From Denticeps clupeoides (lineage: Eukaryota > Chordata > Actinopteri > Clupeiformes > Denticipitidae): 64,000 nt of DNA. Below the pieces are notes generated by a model. That model was not told where the DNA came from. It searched no databases and worked only from the letters and a program-made list of their open reading frames with translations. The position numbers and the translations under genes were made by a program. The stretch lies in NCBI RefSeq assembly GCF_900700375.1, contig NC_041722.1, positions 5,998,967 to 6,062,966 of the forward strand, read 5' to 3'. Below are positions 1 through 16,864 of the stretch, piece by piece (position 1 is the first letter of the stretch; the number at the start of each line of letters is the position of its first letter).

Positions 1-383
1 TGATATAGACCAAACTGTGTGAGAAAATTACATTGCTAATTAAACAAATGATGCCAAGTTCTTTTTCAAAGGCACGTAAGCTCGGAATGAATATGCTGTT
101 ATGGTGCTATACTACAAGCAGACTTTTTGCTAAAAGGATACAGGAAATTAAGTATTTTGCCAAAAAATGTTCTAGGAGCAACATAATACAGTCAGAAACT
201 TTTATTATCTGCTGGAAAACACTTTTGACCTTAAATTATTATTCTTAGGAAGGCACATAAATTAATTTTGTTCTTGGAATGAAATTGTCCTTCTGTTCCC
301 ATCTGTCCCTGCTCTCTATCTACCCCCTTCTTGCCCCCTTCCTGCTACCACTGATGCACATCTCTGCACCCATTTGCGGGCAG

Positions 384-807
384 GTTCTACTGGGACCTGA
401 CCATGCTCCTACTGATGGTGGGCAACCTGATCATCATCCCGGTGGGCATCACATTCTTCAAGGATGAGCACACGCCTCCCTGGATAGTTTTCAACGTTGT
501 GTCAGACACATTCTTCCTCATGGACCTGGTGCTCAACTTCCGCACTGGCATCGTCAAGGAGGACAACACGGAGATCATCTTGGACCCGCAGCAGATCAAG
601 ATTAAGTATCTGCGCAGCTGGTTTGTGGTGGACTTCATCTCATCCATCCCTGTGGACTACATCTTCCTCATTGTCGAGACACGCATCGATTCGGACTTCT
701 ACAAGACTGCCCGGGCCCTGAGGATTGTGCGCTTCACCAAGATCCTCAGCCTGCTGAGGCTTCTGCGCCTGTCCCGTCTGATACGCTACATCCACCAGTG
801 GGAAGAG
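384..807 (+). CDS. hcn4: HCN pacemaker channel, single internal exon (S1-S4), hcn4-like
   Basis: This is a 424-nt exon between a good acceptor (cag before 384) and donor (gtaggt after 807). It encodes part of a hyperpolarization-activated cyclic-nucleotide-gated cation channel of the plasma membrane. Visible in order: S1 ([20 protein letters not shown]), S2 with [13 protein letters not shown]3 with [19 protein letters not shown], and the voltage sensor S4 with an Arg/Lys every third residue ([20 protein letters not shown]), ending IHQWEE. VETRIDS after S3 and [10 protein letters not shown] in S1 fit HCN4 better than HCN1 or HCN2, from memory. Exon 1 would lie left of the window. The pore and cyclic-nucleotide-binding exons should follow on the plus strand but none was recognised before btbd1 or later. 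It may be the second exon of a gene with a very long intron, or an orphan exon. Family is near certain; paralogue moderately so. Confidence 0.9.
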
Positions 808-3800
808 GTAGGTCCAGCGAAGCCTCTTCACTTACACGTAAAACAATTCAATTAAGGTGATCAAAATAAGAGAGTTATTGCACAGGAACAGACTTTTTTA
901 TCCCAGCTGGTTCACCTGGGTTCCACTCAGCAAATTTAAAACATCTTGTGCTGAGATTGTATATTTTGTGCTTTCAGCAATAGAGAGATAGCAAAAAGTT
1001 ATTTTTATCATTTCCACCTGAGCTGATTCAGATGATGCACCTAAAAACACCGTCAACCACGTAACGTGGTACTGCGTAGGTTCAAATATTTTCATCTGGT
1101 CACGACCGAAAAAAGACGCAGCAGGCGCATCACGGAAACTCCGCATTGCCTCACATGTTTGAGCGCCTCATCGATCCATTTAAAAAGAATATACATTTGC
1201 TAAGAACGATTTGTCATCCGAATCGGCCCTAAAAGTCCTTCACTGTCCATCTCTATCTTTATGTAGCGATTGTCTCTGTGTAGTACAACAATAAACACTA
1301 TAAATATAAGAGTATAAATATAAATGTGTACAGGAGGCAGCATTTCTGACGGTTCACGGAGTCTTGCTTCTGCACCAATCAAAATTCAGTCAGGTCAAGT
1401 CTGATTTCAGCACTTCTGTCACTGCACGTCCCTCACATGACCTGTTGTTCCTGCATTCTAGAATGTTCAGTGTTCCCTAACCTTTGTCTCATTCACTCCA
1501 AACATACATGTTACGAGACCTGTCCATAGTGTGTTCAAAGCAAGCGAGTCTGGATTCTTCCTTTCGGAAGCGAAAATGATGACGACTTACAGGATGAGCC
1601 CGGGGCAAAAAAACATTGGCAATTCTGACATTTCATACATTAAATTGGGCCTTATTTCTATGTATAGTTCCTCCATGAAACCAATCTATGTCATCTGCCA
1701 AACTATGCTGAGTAACGAGGCTATGAAACCATCGAAATTACGCCCGCATTTGGAAAGAAAAACATCCACATCTAAAAGATAAATCAGCAAGATAAATCAG
1801 CAAGATAAATCGTGATGAATTGACCACCAGAGCCAAAGTGCAGAAATGTAATATACCAGACAATGAAAAACTTACAAAGACGGCATACATTCTGTCCCAT
1901 AACAAAGTTTGGTTGGGGACAGTCGTATATGCTGAGTCCTGAAGCCCCAACGCCTGACATGACTGGTGCCCAGGACAACCGAGTTTGAGAAATGCGCCGT
2001 TGGTGCACTTTACTGCAATGTGAAGTCGAAATAGATTTAAAGTCTGCGGCAGGTGGTATGTTTTATCTGTAATCTCACTCAGCGTTTTAGGACATGCTGA
2101 CCCAATATTAGAAACTTCAGCTTGTTCAGATCCACTTCAGCATCACACTATAAACCCCAAAAGACTTATATCTGCTTATGTACAAATTCTGAATTTCACT
2201 CTGTTGAATTTCATCGCATAACAATAATGTGCACATGTTAATGATGAATAATGAAGTTATTTATTTATTCATCCAGCCCTACAGCACACTGTGAGTGAAA
2301 GTAAAGCTGTGTTCTTGTGTAATTATTTAACAAGAGGACACAGGGGACCTCAACTTTTCCCTCATCTTCTGTCATTCGCAGGTGAAACGTCTGTTGTTTG
2401 TCACACAGCACATCAACACCCTTACAAAAAAAAAAAATGTAGGCATGTAGGCATGATTATAATTGTGGTAATAATTAGAAAGGTTCCAGGGACTCCCTAT
2501 GTGAATTGCAGCACAGAGTCCCTGTGGTAAAAAGTGCAAAGAGAAGTTTATCCAGGAGCCTTGTTGTCCTGTGCCAACATGGCCCACCCTCCCTGAAGCA
2601 CCAGGTGGGTTCCCATTCCTTCCTGCCGTACCAGCATACCGTGAGCAGATTGGCACAGATGTGATTATGCTGTGGAAAAAAAAATCCCCCTGCAGACTGT
2701 TCACATTCATGCTGAGGAGTCGCATCTTTTTCTCTTTACAACCTATTAAAACCTTTCACGATCATTAAGCATGTTGGTTTCTGGTGCACAGAAACTGGAA
2801 CTAATGTATTTTTTTTTGGATTCTATGTTCTATGGTAGACTACTTTATCCACCAATGAGGACAATAGACAAGTTCCCCCATACAATATGATGTTTCCAGT
2901 AAAACATTCTGTTTTCTACCAATTCTGTCATTCTGACTTGTGTCTTCTGCACAGATGGCTATCAGTTCCTCTTCAGGATTTGCTTTTTGTCTTCATTCAG
3001 CCATGACTCCATGTTATTAAATTAGCATCCTTTGAGATTGTTTTTTTTTTTTTTATGCCGACGTCTTTGTTTTGAGTATTATACTGCTCTGATGCAATAT
3101 GCATCCCAAGCAGCACTTTCTAGACACTCTCATAGGATATTGTTCATACAAAGCAATAGCTGGTGTCTCTGCTTCTGGAAAAAGCACCATAGTGGCCCTC
3201 ATGATGTTAAGTAGGCCTAAGGGCCCCTACTACACCCACTTGAGCAGCTACTTGTTTGGTCGAGCCACCTTACGATGCAGGTGCTTCCAGCCAAAGCTGT
3301 CAATCACTTCACTCCTGAGAGAAATCATGTCATTTTATAGAAGAATAGCACTTAAAAATGCATTTATGATACACACAGAAACTTTGGAAGTGACAATGGC
3401 ATGTTACATATATATATTGTGCACTATACTGCATAGTGGGCGAGTAGGTCTGTGTTTTTCTCAGGCTTGAGAACGTTTGAACGTTCATAAAACAAGCTGC
3501 GAATTTAGGATCAATCATAGGAATGGGTAGAGCTGTCATATTGGGATTCATTTTTTGAGTAATCTTTCGTTTTAAAATGTACCAGTGGAGAAAATACCTC
3601 ACCCTGACAACATAATGCTGTTTTTTCCTGCCTCCTCGTGTTCTTGTGGCTTTTGATGTGTCTTGACAGGTGGAGTTTAGCCAGCCACACAGGCCTCCCC
3701 AAATCTGCATGTGTCTGTTTGGTTGCCATTGCCCAAGTGGGTGGAGCAAAAGGCCATTTTCTCCCATCTGTATGGTGAGACGGGAGAGGTCAGCTCACAG

Positions 3801-6410
3801 AAGTGCCATCTGTCACCTCAGGGGAAAGTGACACATAGATTGGGCCTCAGAAAATAAAATCCTTTAATTTAATTGAACCACAGTCACATTATGAGTTTAA
3901 CAATCAGATAAGAGAACTATAATAAAGCAATGTAGGCCTGGGCAGTACTGAACAAGTAACATATATTATCATCTTTATAATATGAATATACATAACATAT
4001 ACATAACATGCGTTATTGACTTGTTTTTGCATTAGACATTGATTGAACATTACAAAAACATTCAGTAACAACATGTTCTGTCTTCGTTTATTGCATTATC
4101 GCTCTCACATTTAATAGATATTGATCAGTCTACAAGATCTAAATATCTTCATAATGCTGCATACTTAAGTTATGTTTGTAATGATTTCCTGGAGTTCACG
4201 CTGCTGATTTTTAGCTGTCATTTTATTGTAATAATTAGCTTTTTAAACAATTAATTCATTGGTAATATGAATAGGAAATAGCTATGGTTTTGTAATAATT
4301 TGTGTGTGTGTGTATGTACTGTCATTTGAGTGTGTGCTTTACGAACAGTGCCTCAATGCCGTATATGTCTTTGCGAAAGTGTCTGCTGAAGTGCTGCAAG
4401 AAGTGTCACTCCCTACAGAAGTACATTTCCAAGACACTGGCTCCTGGGTTATCTGCACACGTGACCCCCTCTGCAACCCACCGTTGATGGGTACAGCACT
4501 TCACAGCTCACCAGGCGTCTCACTCTTTTCCTAGCCGGTGACGTCACCCCCCCGCGTCCAACATTCTGACCTCTGGAGAGAGAGAGCACGTCTGCCATTC
4601 AGAAAAGACACAGTTTGTCTAAAATAACACTGGTGATAAACAGTAAATGTGGAGGTGGCGGTGACTGCGATGGGGTGGGTGTGACAGCGATAACACAGTC
4701 AGAGATAATGGCATTCTAAGTGGCGCCCTGATATCCATCACGCCGATGAGACACCATCGCAGCGTCTGCCCCTCGTCCTTGCGCTGACAGCTGGGCAGCT
4801 CCCATTGTCATATTTCACCACAGTTAAAAAAATTTCAAAATTCTGCCCGGATATCCTTCCCATTCGTAGACAAAGGCAGTGGCTTGAATTAAATTAGTCA
4901 TTAAATTAGTTATTAAATCAGACTCAAATGAATGCACTAATGACTGGCCCCTGTGAGTGGCCCCAAGTGGCAGATGTTAAAAAATGCTGTTATTTCCAGT
5001 GGCCATCAAAAGGGAGGAGAGCTTTTACCGAGGTGCCAGGGACGTTTTTTTACTCGGACGATTCGACATGCCAAATGAAACTTCAAGGGTGACATTTTGG
5101 AAGGTAATTTTTTTCTGTGTGGTCAGGATTGTGAAGGTTTATGTGCTGGACTGCAGTTGGGGAGGTGTCTCTCCATTCAGAAGGGAGTTGCCTTTCATTT
5201 CAAACCAACATTTAAAATAAAATCCCTTGGAAAATCTATGAATAACGCAAATCAGCCAATCAGGCCGGTGTCCAGTGACCCAGGTAATGCAGCCGAGGAC
5301 TGCTCTTTCAGAGATAAGAAAGCAATGGAGACAACGTTTAATGGGGTATTATAGCGTGCACAATAAGGCTTGCCAGCAACTGTGACAGGTCCTCAAGATG
5401 ACTGAATGGCGGCCTGCGCAATATTAATACCCTTGGCAGGACATCTCAAAAGATGATTATATAAAAGTGTGTAATCCCCATGCAAAAATTAGAATGAAGA
5501 TGGGGGCACTCATGGACTGATGGACTGTCTCAGTCCAAAGGTTTTTAAAAACCTTGTAAAGCAAATTTCAGAGATTTGACTCATGCATATTAGAAACTTG
5601 TTGCTGAACACATGCTTAACTACTGTGAACTGAATTTTTTCGCTTGTGTCTTCAGGACTGTTTAGGTGGGCATAAATCATGGCTAGATGACACACGGCAC
5701 AAGCCCACAATTTAGCATGACCCTATCCCTGAAAGCTAGTTCCCAGTTGCTTCCTTTGCAAGTTATTAAATCTTATATTACATTAGAGAGTTTGCTATCT
5801 TTTTATCTATCTATCTATGAAAAGAGAGAAGAGAGAAATGACCATTGTGCTATGGTCTGTGCTACTGCTCAGAGTGCATTGGCCTGTTGCAGATCTACGC
5901 AGATGTGACCGCACCTTGCAGGTAGCAGGTTTTTATTGCTATGTGCCTTGGATGGCTGTGACTCACAAGCACATTAATCTGTTAAAGTGACAAAATTTGT
6001 TTTGCTCAATAAAATATTGATAGTCTAAATTAAATCCAATTACCATCCTATTGCAGACTGACATGGGCAAGGTCAGTTGTAAGGCAGATCACTGTCCTCT
6101 AATCCAGAATCAAAGTCAAAGGTGACTTGTTTGGGTGAAATAATGGTCCTAGGCTGTTTAAACTGACTCTTGAGAAGGGGGCGTGGTTTGATGTCCTTCA
6201 GAGGACACACCCCCTGCAATTTAGGGCAAGCAATACTGATCTTGTTTTCATTATCTAAACCTAATATATAATAAATGTGGCTGAAGGTTTCCTAATACAT
6301 TTCTTTATGATCTGCTGTGCAAGGTTTATAATGATTTCTTCTAGACTGATATTGAGATATGTGCTATTGAAACATTACAAAGGTAAAGCAAGGGACCCAA
6401 TAGTTAGGTA
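808..6410. other. Non-coding stretch after the hcn4-like exon
   Basis: No convincing exon, RNA gene or complete transposon was seen. The open frames are short and lack family resemblance or splice context. It contains A/T homopolymer runs (about 2426, 2810 and 3040), a short GT run near 4302, and AT-rich sequence at 3950-4290. If the hcn4-like exon belongs to a whole gene, this is the start of its next intron. Confidence 0.5.
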
Positions 6411-6423
6411 NNNNNNNNNNNNN
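6411..6423. other. Assembly gap (13 N)
   Basis: Thirteen undetermined bases interrupt the sequence. The right flank begins in an old interspersed repeat, which is a likely reason the assembler failed here. Confidence 0.99.
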
Positions 6424-7560
6424 AGAGGTAAGACGGGCCATAGGGACATTCAAATGGACGGAAGAGGATGATCTGATTGTACGAGAGAGAGTTGCACCTG
6501 GAGAAGGTCAGACAGATATGGAGGGGCAAGGCCGTGGATGGCCTAACGGAATGATTTTGAATTCAACCCCAGAACGGGAGTTACGTGATGGATAGAAGGA
6601 GTTTCTAGTATGCAGGTGGCTGAATTCTGAGCCAACTGAAGCTTATGGAGAGGTAGACCGTAAATTAGTTACAATAATCCAAGGCTATGAACTAGGGATG
6701 CACAATGTTAATCACGATCACAATTTTGGCTGCGACGATTAAATTAAGATGATCATTGGCGATATTTACATTTAAATAACCATAGGGCCCTATATATTGC
6801 AGAGTTAGTTTATTGTCTATAGTTGACAAATCTATACAAAATGCCTCGGTTTATGGACCTCTCCTGTGTATAGTTTTTTTTTTTTCCAAATAAGCAGGTA
6901 AACGGACGCTCATCTTTCATATTAAATATACAAAAAAGTATTTTCATAGTGACCTGCCTTTGGTTATCGCTTAAGCCAGAAAATGTTGACAGGCTGGTTT
7001 TTATCGCCAAAAATCTGAAAGCCTTGTTCACTTATTGTTTCTTTAAAATAGAAAGTGCAATAAGTGTTTGTATGTGTTTTAGCTACAATAACAAAAAATC
7101 ATGATTAATAATCGTGATTACAATATTGATAAAAGTAATCTGGATGATGATTTTGGCCATAATCATGCAACCCACATAAACCATGATGGCAGTAGTATGG
7201 TAGGTGAGGGAGCGATGGAGGAGATCGATATTACGAAATTGACAGTATGGGGTATCGGGTAATGTTATTGATATGAGATTGAAAAGAAAGGGTATTGTCG
7301 ATGAGGACTCTTAACCTGCTGAGAGGGCGAGACGGAACAGTTCTAAATATAATCATCCAGTTTTGGATAATGTTGATTTAGTACCAGTAAGTAGGATTTC
7401 AGTTTTATCCCTGTGTAATTTAAGGAAATGTGAGGTACAAAGTACAGATGAGTACAGATAAGATGTTAGAGAATCCAGGGGTTGGATAAGGCTCTTATAC
7501 AATGAGAATAGTGACTTTGTATAACCTTCATTAGAGCAGAAAATAAACCAGAGAAGTACT
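6424..7560 (-). repeat. Old LINE-like interspersed repeat, degenerate
   Basis: Two blocks (6424-6696 and 7176-7560) resemble the antisense of a common fish retroposon body: 'gccaactgaagcttatggag' and 'aataatccaaggctatgaac' in the first, 'gtattgtcgatgaggactct' in the second. No open frame survives. The blocks are separated by a younger-looking insertion, so they are probably one fragment split in two. Clade is not assigned. Confidence 0.45.
6697..7175. mobile_element. hAT-like non-autonomous element (MITE)
   Basis: The left end reads 'tagggatgcacaatgttaat' and the right end '...ataatcatgcaaccca', an imperfect inverted pair like the TAGGGATGCAC termini of fish hAT MITEs. The interior is AT-rich with no transposase. 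It sits inside the old LINE-like repeat, so it is the younger of the two. Ends are uncertain by about ten bases. Confidence 0.45.
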
Positions 7561-7571
7561 AGTACTAGTCA

Positions 7572-7814
7572 AAAGTGAAAGTGATTGTGAAACACTGCAG
7601 CACAGCACACGGTGACACAGCGAAATGTGTCCTCTGCATTTAACCAATCACCCTTGGTGAGCGGTGGACAGCCATGACAGGTGCCCGGGAAGCAGTGTGT
7701 GGGGACGGTGCTTTGCTCAGTGGCACCTCAGTGGCACCTTGGCAGATCGGGATTCGAACCAGCAACCCTCTGATTACGGGGCCGCTTCCTTAACCGCTAG
7801 GCCACCACTGTCCC
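7572..7814 (-). mobile_element. tRNA-derived SINE (family 1), near full length
   Basis: Read on the minus strand it starts with a tRNA-like head (gggacagtggtggcctagcg) with A and B boxes (ggttcgaat-type, here degraded), then the body 'gtgccactgagcaaagcacc' and a (TTCACTT)n-type tail. It is the commonest SINE of this window, and the copies below are recognised by the same modules. Confidence 0.85.
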
Positions 7815-7958
7815 AAGCTCTGTTTGGTGTGAAGTATAGTAATGGACCAGTTAAATAGCATACCATAGGACAGAACACTTTTAACATCATGACTTATAAA
7901 GTTTAGTTTTCACAAAGGTACTAGTCAAAGTAACACCCGGCCAATGCAATTGACCTTT

Positions 7959-8203
7959 GGGGTAGTGGTGGCCTAGTGGTTAAAGAAGTAGCCCCGTAAT
8001 CAGAAGGTTGCTGGTTCGAATCCTGATCCACTGAGGTGCCATTGAGCAAAGCACCGTCCCCACACACTGCTCCCCGGGCGCCTGTCATGGCTGCCCACTG
8101 CTCACCAAGGGTGATGGGTTCAATTCAGAGGACAAATTTCAATGTGTGCACCGTGTACTGTGCATCACATGTGACAATCACTTCACTTCACTTCACTTTA
8201 CTC
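7959..8203 (+). mobile_element. tRNA-derived SINE (family 1), near full length
   Basis: Head 'ggggtagtggtggcctagtg', B box 'ggttcgaatcc', body 'gagcaaagcaccgtccccac' and tail 'cacttcacttcactttact'. It lies about 150 bp from the 7572 copy in opposite orientation, so the two could fold as an inverted pair in a transcript. Confidence 0.88.
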
Positions 8204-9009
8204 AGTTCAAGAAATCGGGTTCACAGGCTCCTCCTGCCATGAACAAATCTTTTTGGTGAACTGATTCTAAAGATTCAGTACATCTAAAAGAATTGCCCAT
8301 CATCACTACCATCGGCATTCACCCGCCTACTGTGAGCGATTCCCATTTTAGTTCCAGCATACCTGAACTAAAGGTCAGACAAGGAGAAATTTCGCTGCAC
8401 TGCACCGCGTCTCACTGACATACGCGTTTATTAAAATGTGTGTGTTTTTTTTTTTTTTTACATCGGAGTTCCTTCTCTTATTCAAATAGTAATGATTGTG
8501 TACAACCGCGACGTTTGACATGAACGAAATCACCGGCGGAGTCGTTGTTAATGTATTCGTGCCACCTTGCGGTCGAAATATGTAGCACGCTTTGCGACGG
8601 TTCCCTTGCTGGGCTGATCTGGGACCAGTTCATTTCCGAAGATACCATTATGGTCGTATGAGCAGAAGACGTTGAGTGTTGTTGCCAGTTTCGTGATTTT
8701 CAATCGTAATTACAAGTGAAAGTTTCTGTACATCCATCTTAATTATATAAGATCATATACATTTGCTATTCTAGTGTGAGCCCCAGATCATATGGTAAAA
8801 TTTTTTTGTTTTGCTAACTGAAAAAAAAATATTTTATGGTTGATAGACATTACATTTTATTTTGAGTTAATGATGTATTATTCTATAGATTCTATTATAT
8901 CAACTATTTTAAACAACGATATAGTTGTGAAATATTTTTTAATTTTATTTAATTCCATAAAGAACTAGCTGAGGCCAGAATGACAATGGAAAGTCACAAA
9001 GTCCCTTTA

Positions 9010-9226
9010 AATGCGCCATATTGGTTTTGATGGTCACTGGGCCCGCTTCGGTCACGCAGACCTGGCAACATCCGCCCTGTGACGTCACTGACACAATCAT
9101 ATTCCTGAAAACAAGGCGAGTAGTAAACAGGAGGTCTTAACCTTACGCACTCGCCGCAACATGGTCGGCTGACGCGCTTGGGCTGCATGCGTTCCGCGCG
9201 TCAACAGCACAGCCGGTAGACACTCG
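9010..9226 (+). promoter_or_regulatory. Putative btbd1 promoter / 5' UTR
   Basis: GC and CpG content rises sharply from about 9000 in otherwise AT-rich sequence. A perfect palindromic CRE, TGACGTCA, lies at 9080-9087. At 9013-9022 'gcgccatatt' is a minus-strand match to the YY1 core AATATGGCG. No TATA box is apparent, as expected of a CpG-type housekeeping promoter. The transcription start is inferred to lie between the CRE and the ATG at 9227. Confidence 0.6.
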
Positions 9227-13669
<4,443 letters not shown>

Positions 13670-13799
13670 ACAAAGAAGCTCCGGTTTTGATTGGGACGAG
13701 CGTACCTCATATTTAGGTATGGACAGAGACTGAGACTGAAGCCTGTTGCTGTCTGCTTCCTGCAGTGTGTGTGTACCAGCCTGGCATCTCAAGGAGAGT

Positions 13800-13805
13800 A
13801 ATAAA
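13800..13805 (+). terminator. btbd1 polyadenylation signal
   Basis: AATAAA lies 131 bases after the btbd1 stop codon and is followed within about 25 bases by T/G-rich sequence. It is kept unchanged in the duplicated 3' fragment (31507-31512). Confidence 0.65.
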
Positions 13806-13829
13806 ACGTGTGCATCTTATACTACGTCA

Positions 13830-15390
13830 TGTCTCATTCGTCTAATGACTGAGGGATTGAATTATGTCTTTTAATCAGTTGCATTTGTAACTTGCATTTG
13901 TGTGTTTTAAAATGTCGTTGTAATGGACGTTTGTACAAATGTTGAATGTTTGCATGTTAAGGCAACAGAGAAGGAAAAAATGACTGTTATTTGTTTACAG
14001 AAAGGTATATTTTTTAGCTTTGACATTAAAACAATTCTCACAGGCCTTTCAAGCTGTTTTAGATTTCTGATGTCGTACTGCACATTTTTCAAAGTATGTA
14101 AATATAATACAATACAAAAAAATACAAAAGTATTATACAAGTCCAGTGAATTTTTGTTTTCTACAGATACACACGGTTAGTAAATTTTTAGGAAGTTTAG
14201 CGTTATTTTTTGGATTCTGGATTTGGAAAAAATGTCTTCAAAAAAATATCTGCAACATTACATTGATATTCCTATTGTGATGCAATCTGTTACCAATTGG
14301 TCCTATTTAGTTAAGATGGTTTGAATCACATTGGTAAGGTGTGTGCTTGGCTTATTTCCATATTTATAAATTTTTTTGTTTGTAAAAGCAGTGTTCTTTC
14401 CATCTCAGATGGTTGGTTTCCGGAGCTGTTTTAACTACCTGCTTTTGCACCCTCAATTCATCAGATGGATTTTCTTTTGTAAATTTAGCTGTGTCTCAAG
14501 CTACAGGCACCTGCTTTTTCTTCTGATGTGCCATGTATGAAATAACTTCCCCGTAAAAAAGACTTTGGCTGTGTCCCAGTGAAGGTGAGGTTTTACCTTG
14601 GGAGTTTTGTTTTCATTGATAAAATATGTAAACTGATGCATAAAATATGTTCTGCAAATGGGGTCCTTTAGTAAATGATGAAAAAGAAAGCTCTAAAAAT
14701 ATTGGCGCATGATCCTACCTATCAAACATGAAGCCACTCTGTCCAGTGATGCCTTAGGTGTAAAGAAATAGAAGAGGTCTTGTGTATATTTGAATATATT
14801 ACATGACCAGACCTTTCGGGCAGCAGCAGATGATCTGACTGGCTGGAGCAGCATCTAATAAACAAGCCACTGAAGTAGGATTGGATTGTCAGTTCCTACT
14901 TAAATACTGCTCACATCTGCAGTACCGTATTACACCGGTACGTCAGCGAGTCTCAACATCCTGAAATATTAGAAATGGTATCAAGTATTACCTGTCTGGC
15001 ACGACACTGTTTTTGCTTAACATTTCACATGGGAACTGTGTATTGGGTTGATGAATGCCATTATTTTACAAAAAAAACATTCAGTTCAAAAACTCTGGGT
15101 CACTGAATACGCACTTGTTAAGGTTAAAATAGGATGTCTAAAATTATCAACTAATACATTCCTGGAACAAAACACTTTTCACTGTAAAATTTAACTGGGA
15201 ACTTTGCTCCTGTGCACATAGATTTATGATGAATATGGACAGTTCAATGTAAAATAACTAGTATTGCAGCCTGCAGTGGAACAGACAATTTGAATAAGGA
15301 GCTGTGAATAAGAAGCCTTCTTCTTAATTCTATCACATCAAGCAGGCCACGGTTCATCTCACCAATATAGATGTGAAACAGTTATTCATA
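13830..15390. other. Intergenic, part of the duplicated unit
   Basis: No gene or named repeat was seen. 13975-14475 is missing from copy B, where 'gcaacaaagaaggaaaattt' joins the two sides, so about 0.5 kb was inserted in A or deleted in B. The remainder (14480-15390) matches copy B closely. Confidence 0.5.
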
Positions 15391-15399
15391 TTGGGAGTC

Positions 15400-15610
15400 T
15401 GCTGCGTTACTGCTCCTGCCCTATTTGTGCACTTTGTGTGGCATCCAGCTCGGGCCAACAAGCTCCTGCCACAGCCAGGGAATTCCCCGTGTAACCTGGT
15501 TGTGATGAATCGGATGTGGCCGGTTCCTGTGAATTCGCTGGCAGATGGGTAGCTGGTTCAGCTGGATGGATTCTATTTGTAATTGTCTGTTGAAGATCTT
15601 GACTAAACAT
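15400..15610 (-). repeat. Unidentified dispersed repeat module (copy A)
   Basis: The module around 'gggagtctgctgcgttactg' and 'ccacagccagggaattcccc' occurs here, at 32550-32815 and in shortened form at 27858-27922. The minus strand has short open frames (LQQTITNRI, HPAEPATHLPANSQEPATS). The copy at 27858 lies next to a tRNA-Lys gene outside the matching position of the duplication, so the module moved or was copied on its own. Family not recognised. Confidence 0.4.
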
Positions 15611-16132
15611 CACTTACCATGAGAATACATGTTACTAAAGGCTTTAGCTGTACATGTAGCTGCTACGTGAACAGTAACAACAAGACAACATATTTCTGCT
15701 CGTATGATGTTTGTATCCGTACAAACTCGTGTTTGGGACCCACTGTCCATTTCACTCGTGAGCTGAGCAGATCCATGTTTTTAAAACGTTTTAAGAAGAG
15801 GAGCAGCTTATAGGACTGAACCGCCCTCTTGTCAGTATTTCATGCACAAAACTGTAGCACAAAACTGTTCCTGATAATACAGCGTTTAGCGAACACCCTT
15901 ATCCAGAGCGACTTACAACCAGTAGTTACAGGGACAGTGTGTTACCCGCTAGGCTACTGCCACACCCGGACACCTTTGCCATCAGTGGACATTTGCAGAC
16001 ATGTTGGGACTGCAGCCTCATCCAAAACCAAAAATGGTGATAGATTATTAGTGCTAATGGCTTGTAATCAAAGCATTTTGAATGGTGAACTAGTGTCTTG
16101 TGACATTTTGTGACATTACAATCACAAACTTA

Positions 16133-16334
16133 AGTGAAGTGACTGTCATCGTGAAACACTGCAGCACAGGACACGGTGACACAACGAAATATGTCCTCGG
16201 CTTTTAACCATCACCCTCGGGTGCAGTGTGTGAGGACTTTGCTCAGAGGCACCTTGGCAGGTTTGGATTCGAACCAGCAACCTACTGATTTCAGGGCTGC
16301 TGCCTTAACCTCTAGGCCACCACTGTCCACTGTC
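16133..16334 (-). mobile_element. SINE family 1
   Basis: The minus strand shows the head 'ggacagtggtggcctagagg', a B box at 'ggtttggattcgaacc' (read on plus) and a shortened body. It is shared with copy B (33528-33740), so it came before the duplication. The B copy keeps an extra 'cagtggcacctcagtggcac' module. Confidence 0.8.
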
Positions 16335-16661
16335 CCAATAATATTAAGTCACTTACATTTTTGATGAAATAGTGACTGTTTTTATCTATTTTAGCAGCGA
16401 AAATAGATCCAATGAATCCAAACAAAGATCGCAATTTTCCTTTTTCAGTTTTTTTTCCTCCCATCCTGTAGCCTACTCGCGCTCACCCGGTTGAGAACCA
16501 CTGTACTATATGAAAGGAACTGAACAATTGAATGACCAGGGAAATTACTTAGCAGAAGTGTTCACAATAGATATTAATATCTTTACATATATTCATATAA
16601 TACATATGAGTCAGCATTTAATGCTGATTACAAGTAATATTCATCTTGTCTTGGTCTCCAG

Positions 16662-16859
16662 GCTGGCCTTCCAATCAAGGTGGATTTCAGCTCATTTCTC
16701 CAGGCCCTGACCTGTGACCAGGCCCCCACCCTGTCATGGAGGAAGCTATCCAGTGCATCCGTGCTGAGGGCGGGAAAGCAGCTCTTCTCACAAACAACTT
16801 CCTGTTGCCAAGTGGAGCCTCTTTCCTGCCTGTGAACAGCTCACACTTTCATGTGGTGG
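16662..16859 (+). pseudogene. acad10: acad10-like exon (HAD-hydrolase domain), frameshifted, copy A
   Basis: One exon after the acceptor 'ggtctccag' encodes GLPIKVDFSSFLQALTCDQ and then, in the next frame, PVMEEAIQCIRAEGGKAALL followed by TNNFLLPSGASFLPVNSSHF. This fits the N-terminal HAD-like domain of ACAD10, the mitochondrial acyl-CoA dehydrogenase family member 10 (PVDSFF..., IRAKGLQTAVLSNNFYLPN in human, from memory). The two halves join if one C were added to the CCCCC run at 16717-16721. A donor (gtgggt or gtaaat) follows HFHV. No other acad10 exon is visible within several kilobases. The break is also present in copy B, so it predates the duplication or both copies share an error. Confidence 0.72.
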
Positions 16860-16864
16860 GTAAA

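Noticed and set aside
403-647. Minus-strand 86-codon frame over the HCN exon
   Set aside because: Antisense shadow of a strongly conserved channel exon.
2372-2725. 117-codon minus-strand frame
   Set aside because: Low-complexity and AT-rich stretches, no domain, no splice or promoter context.
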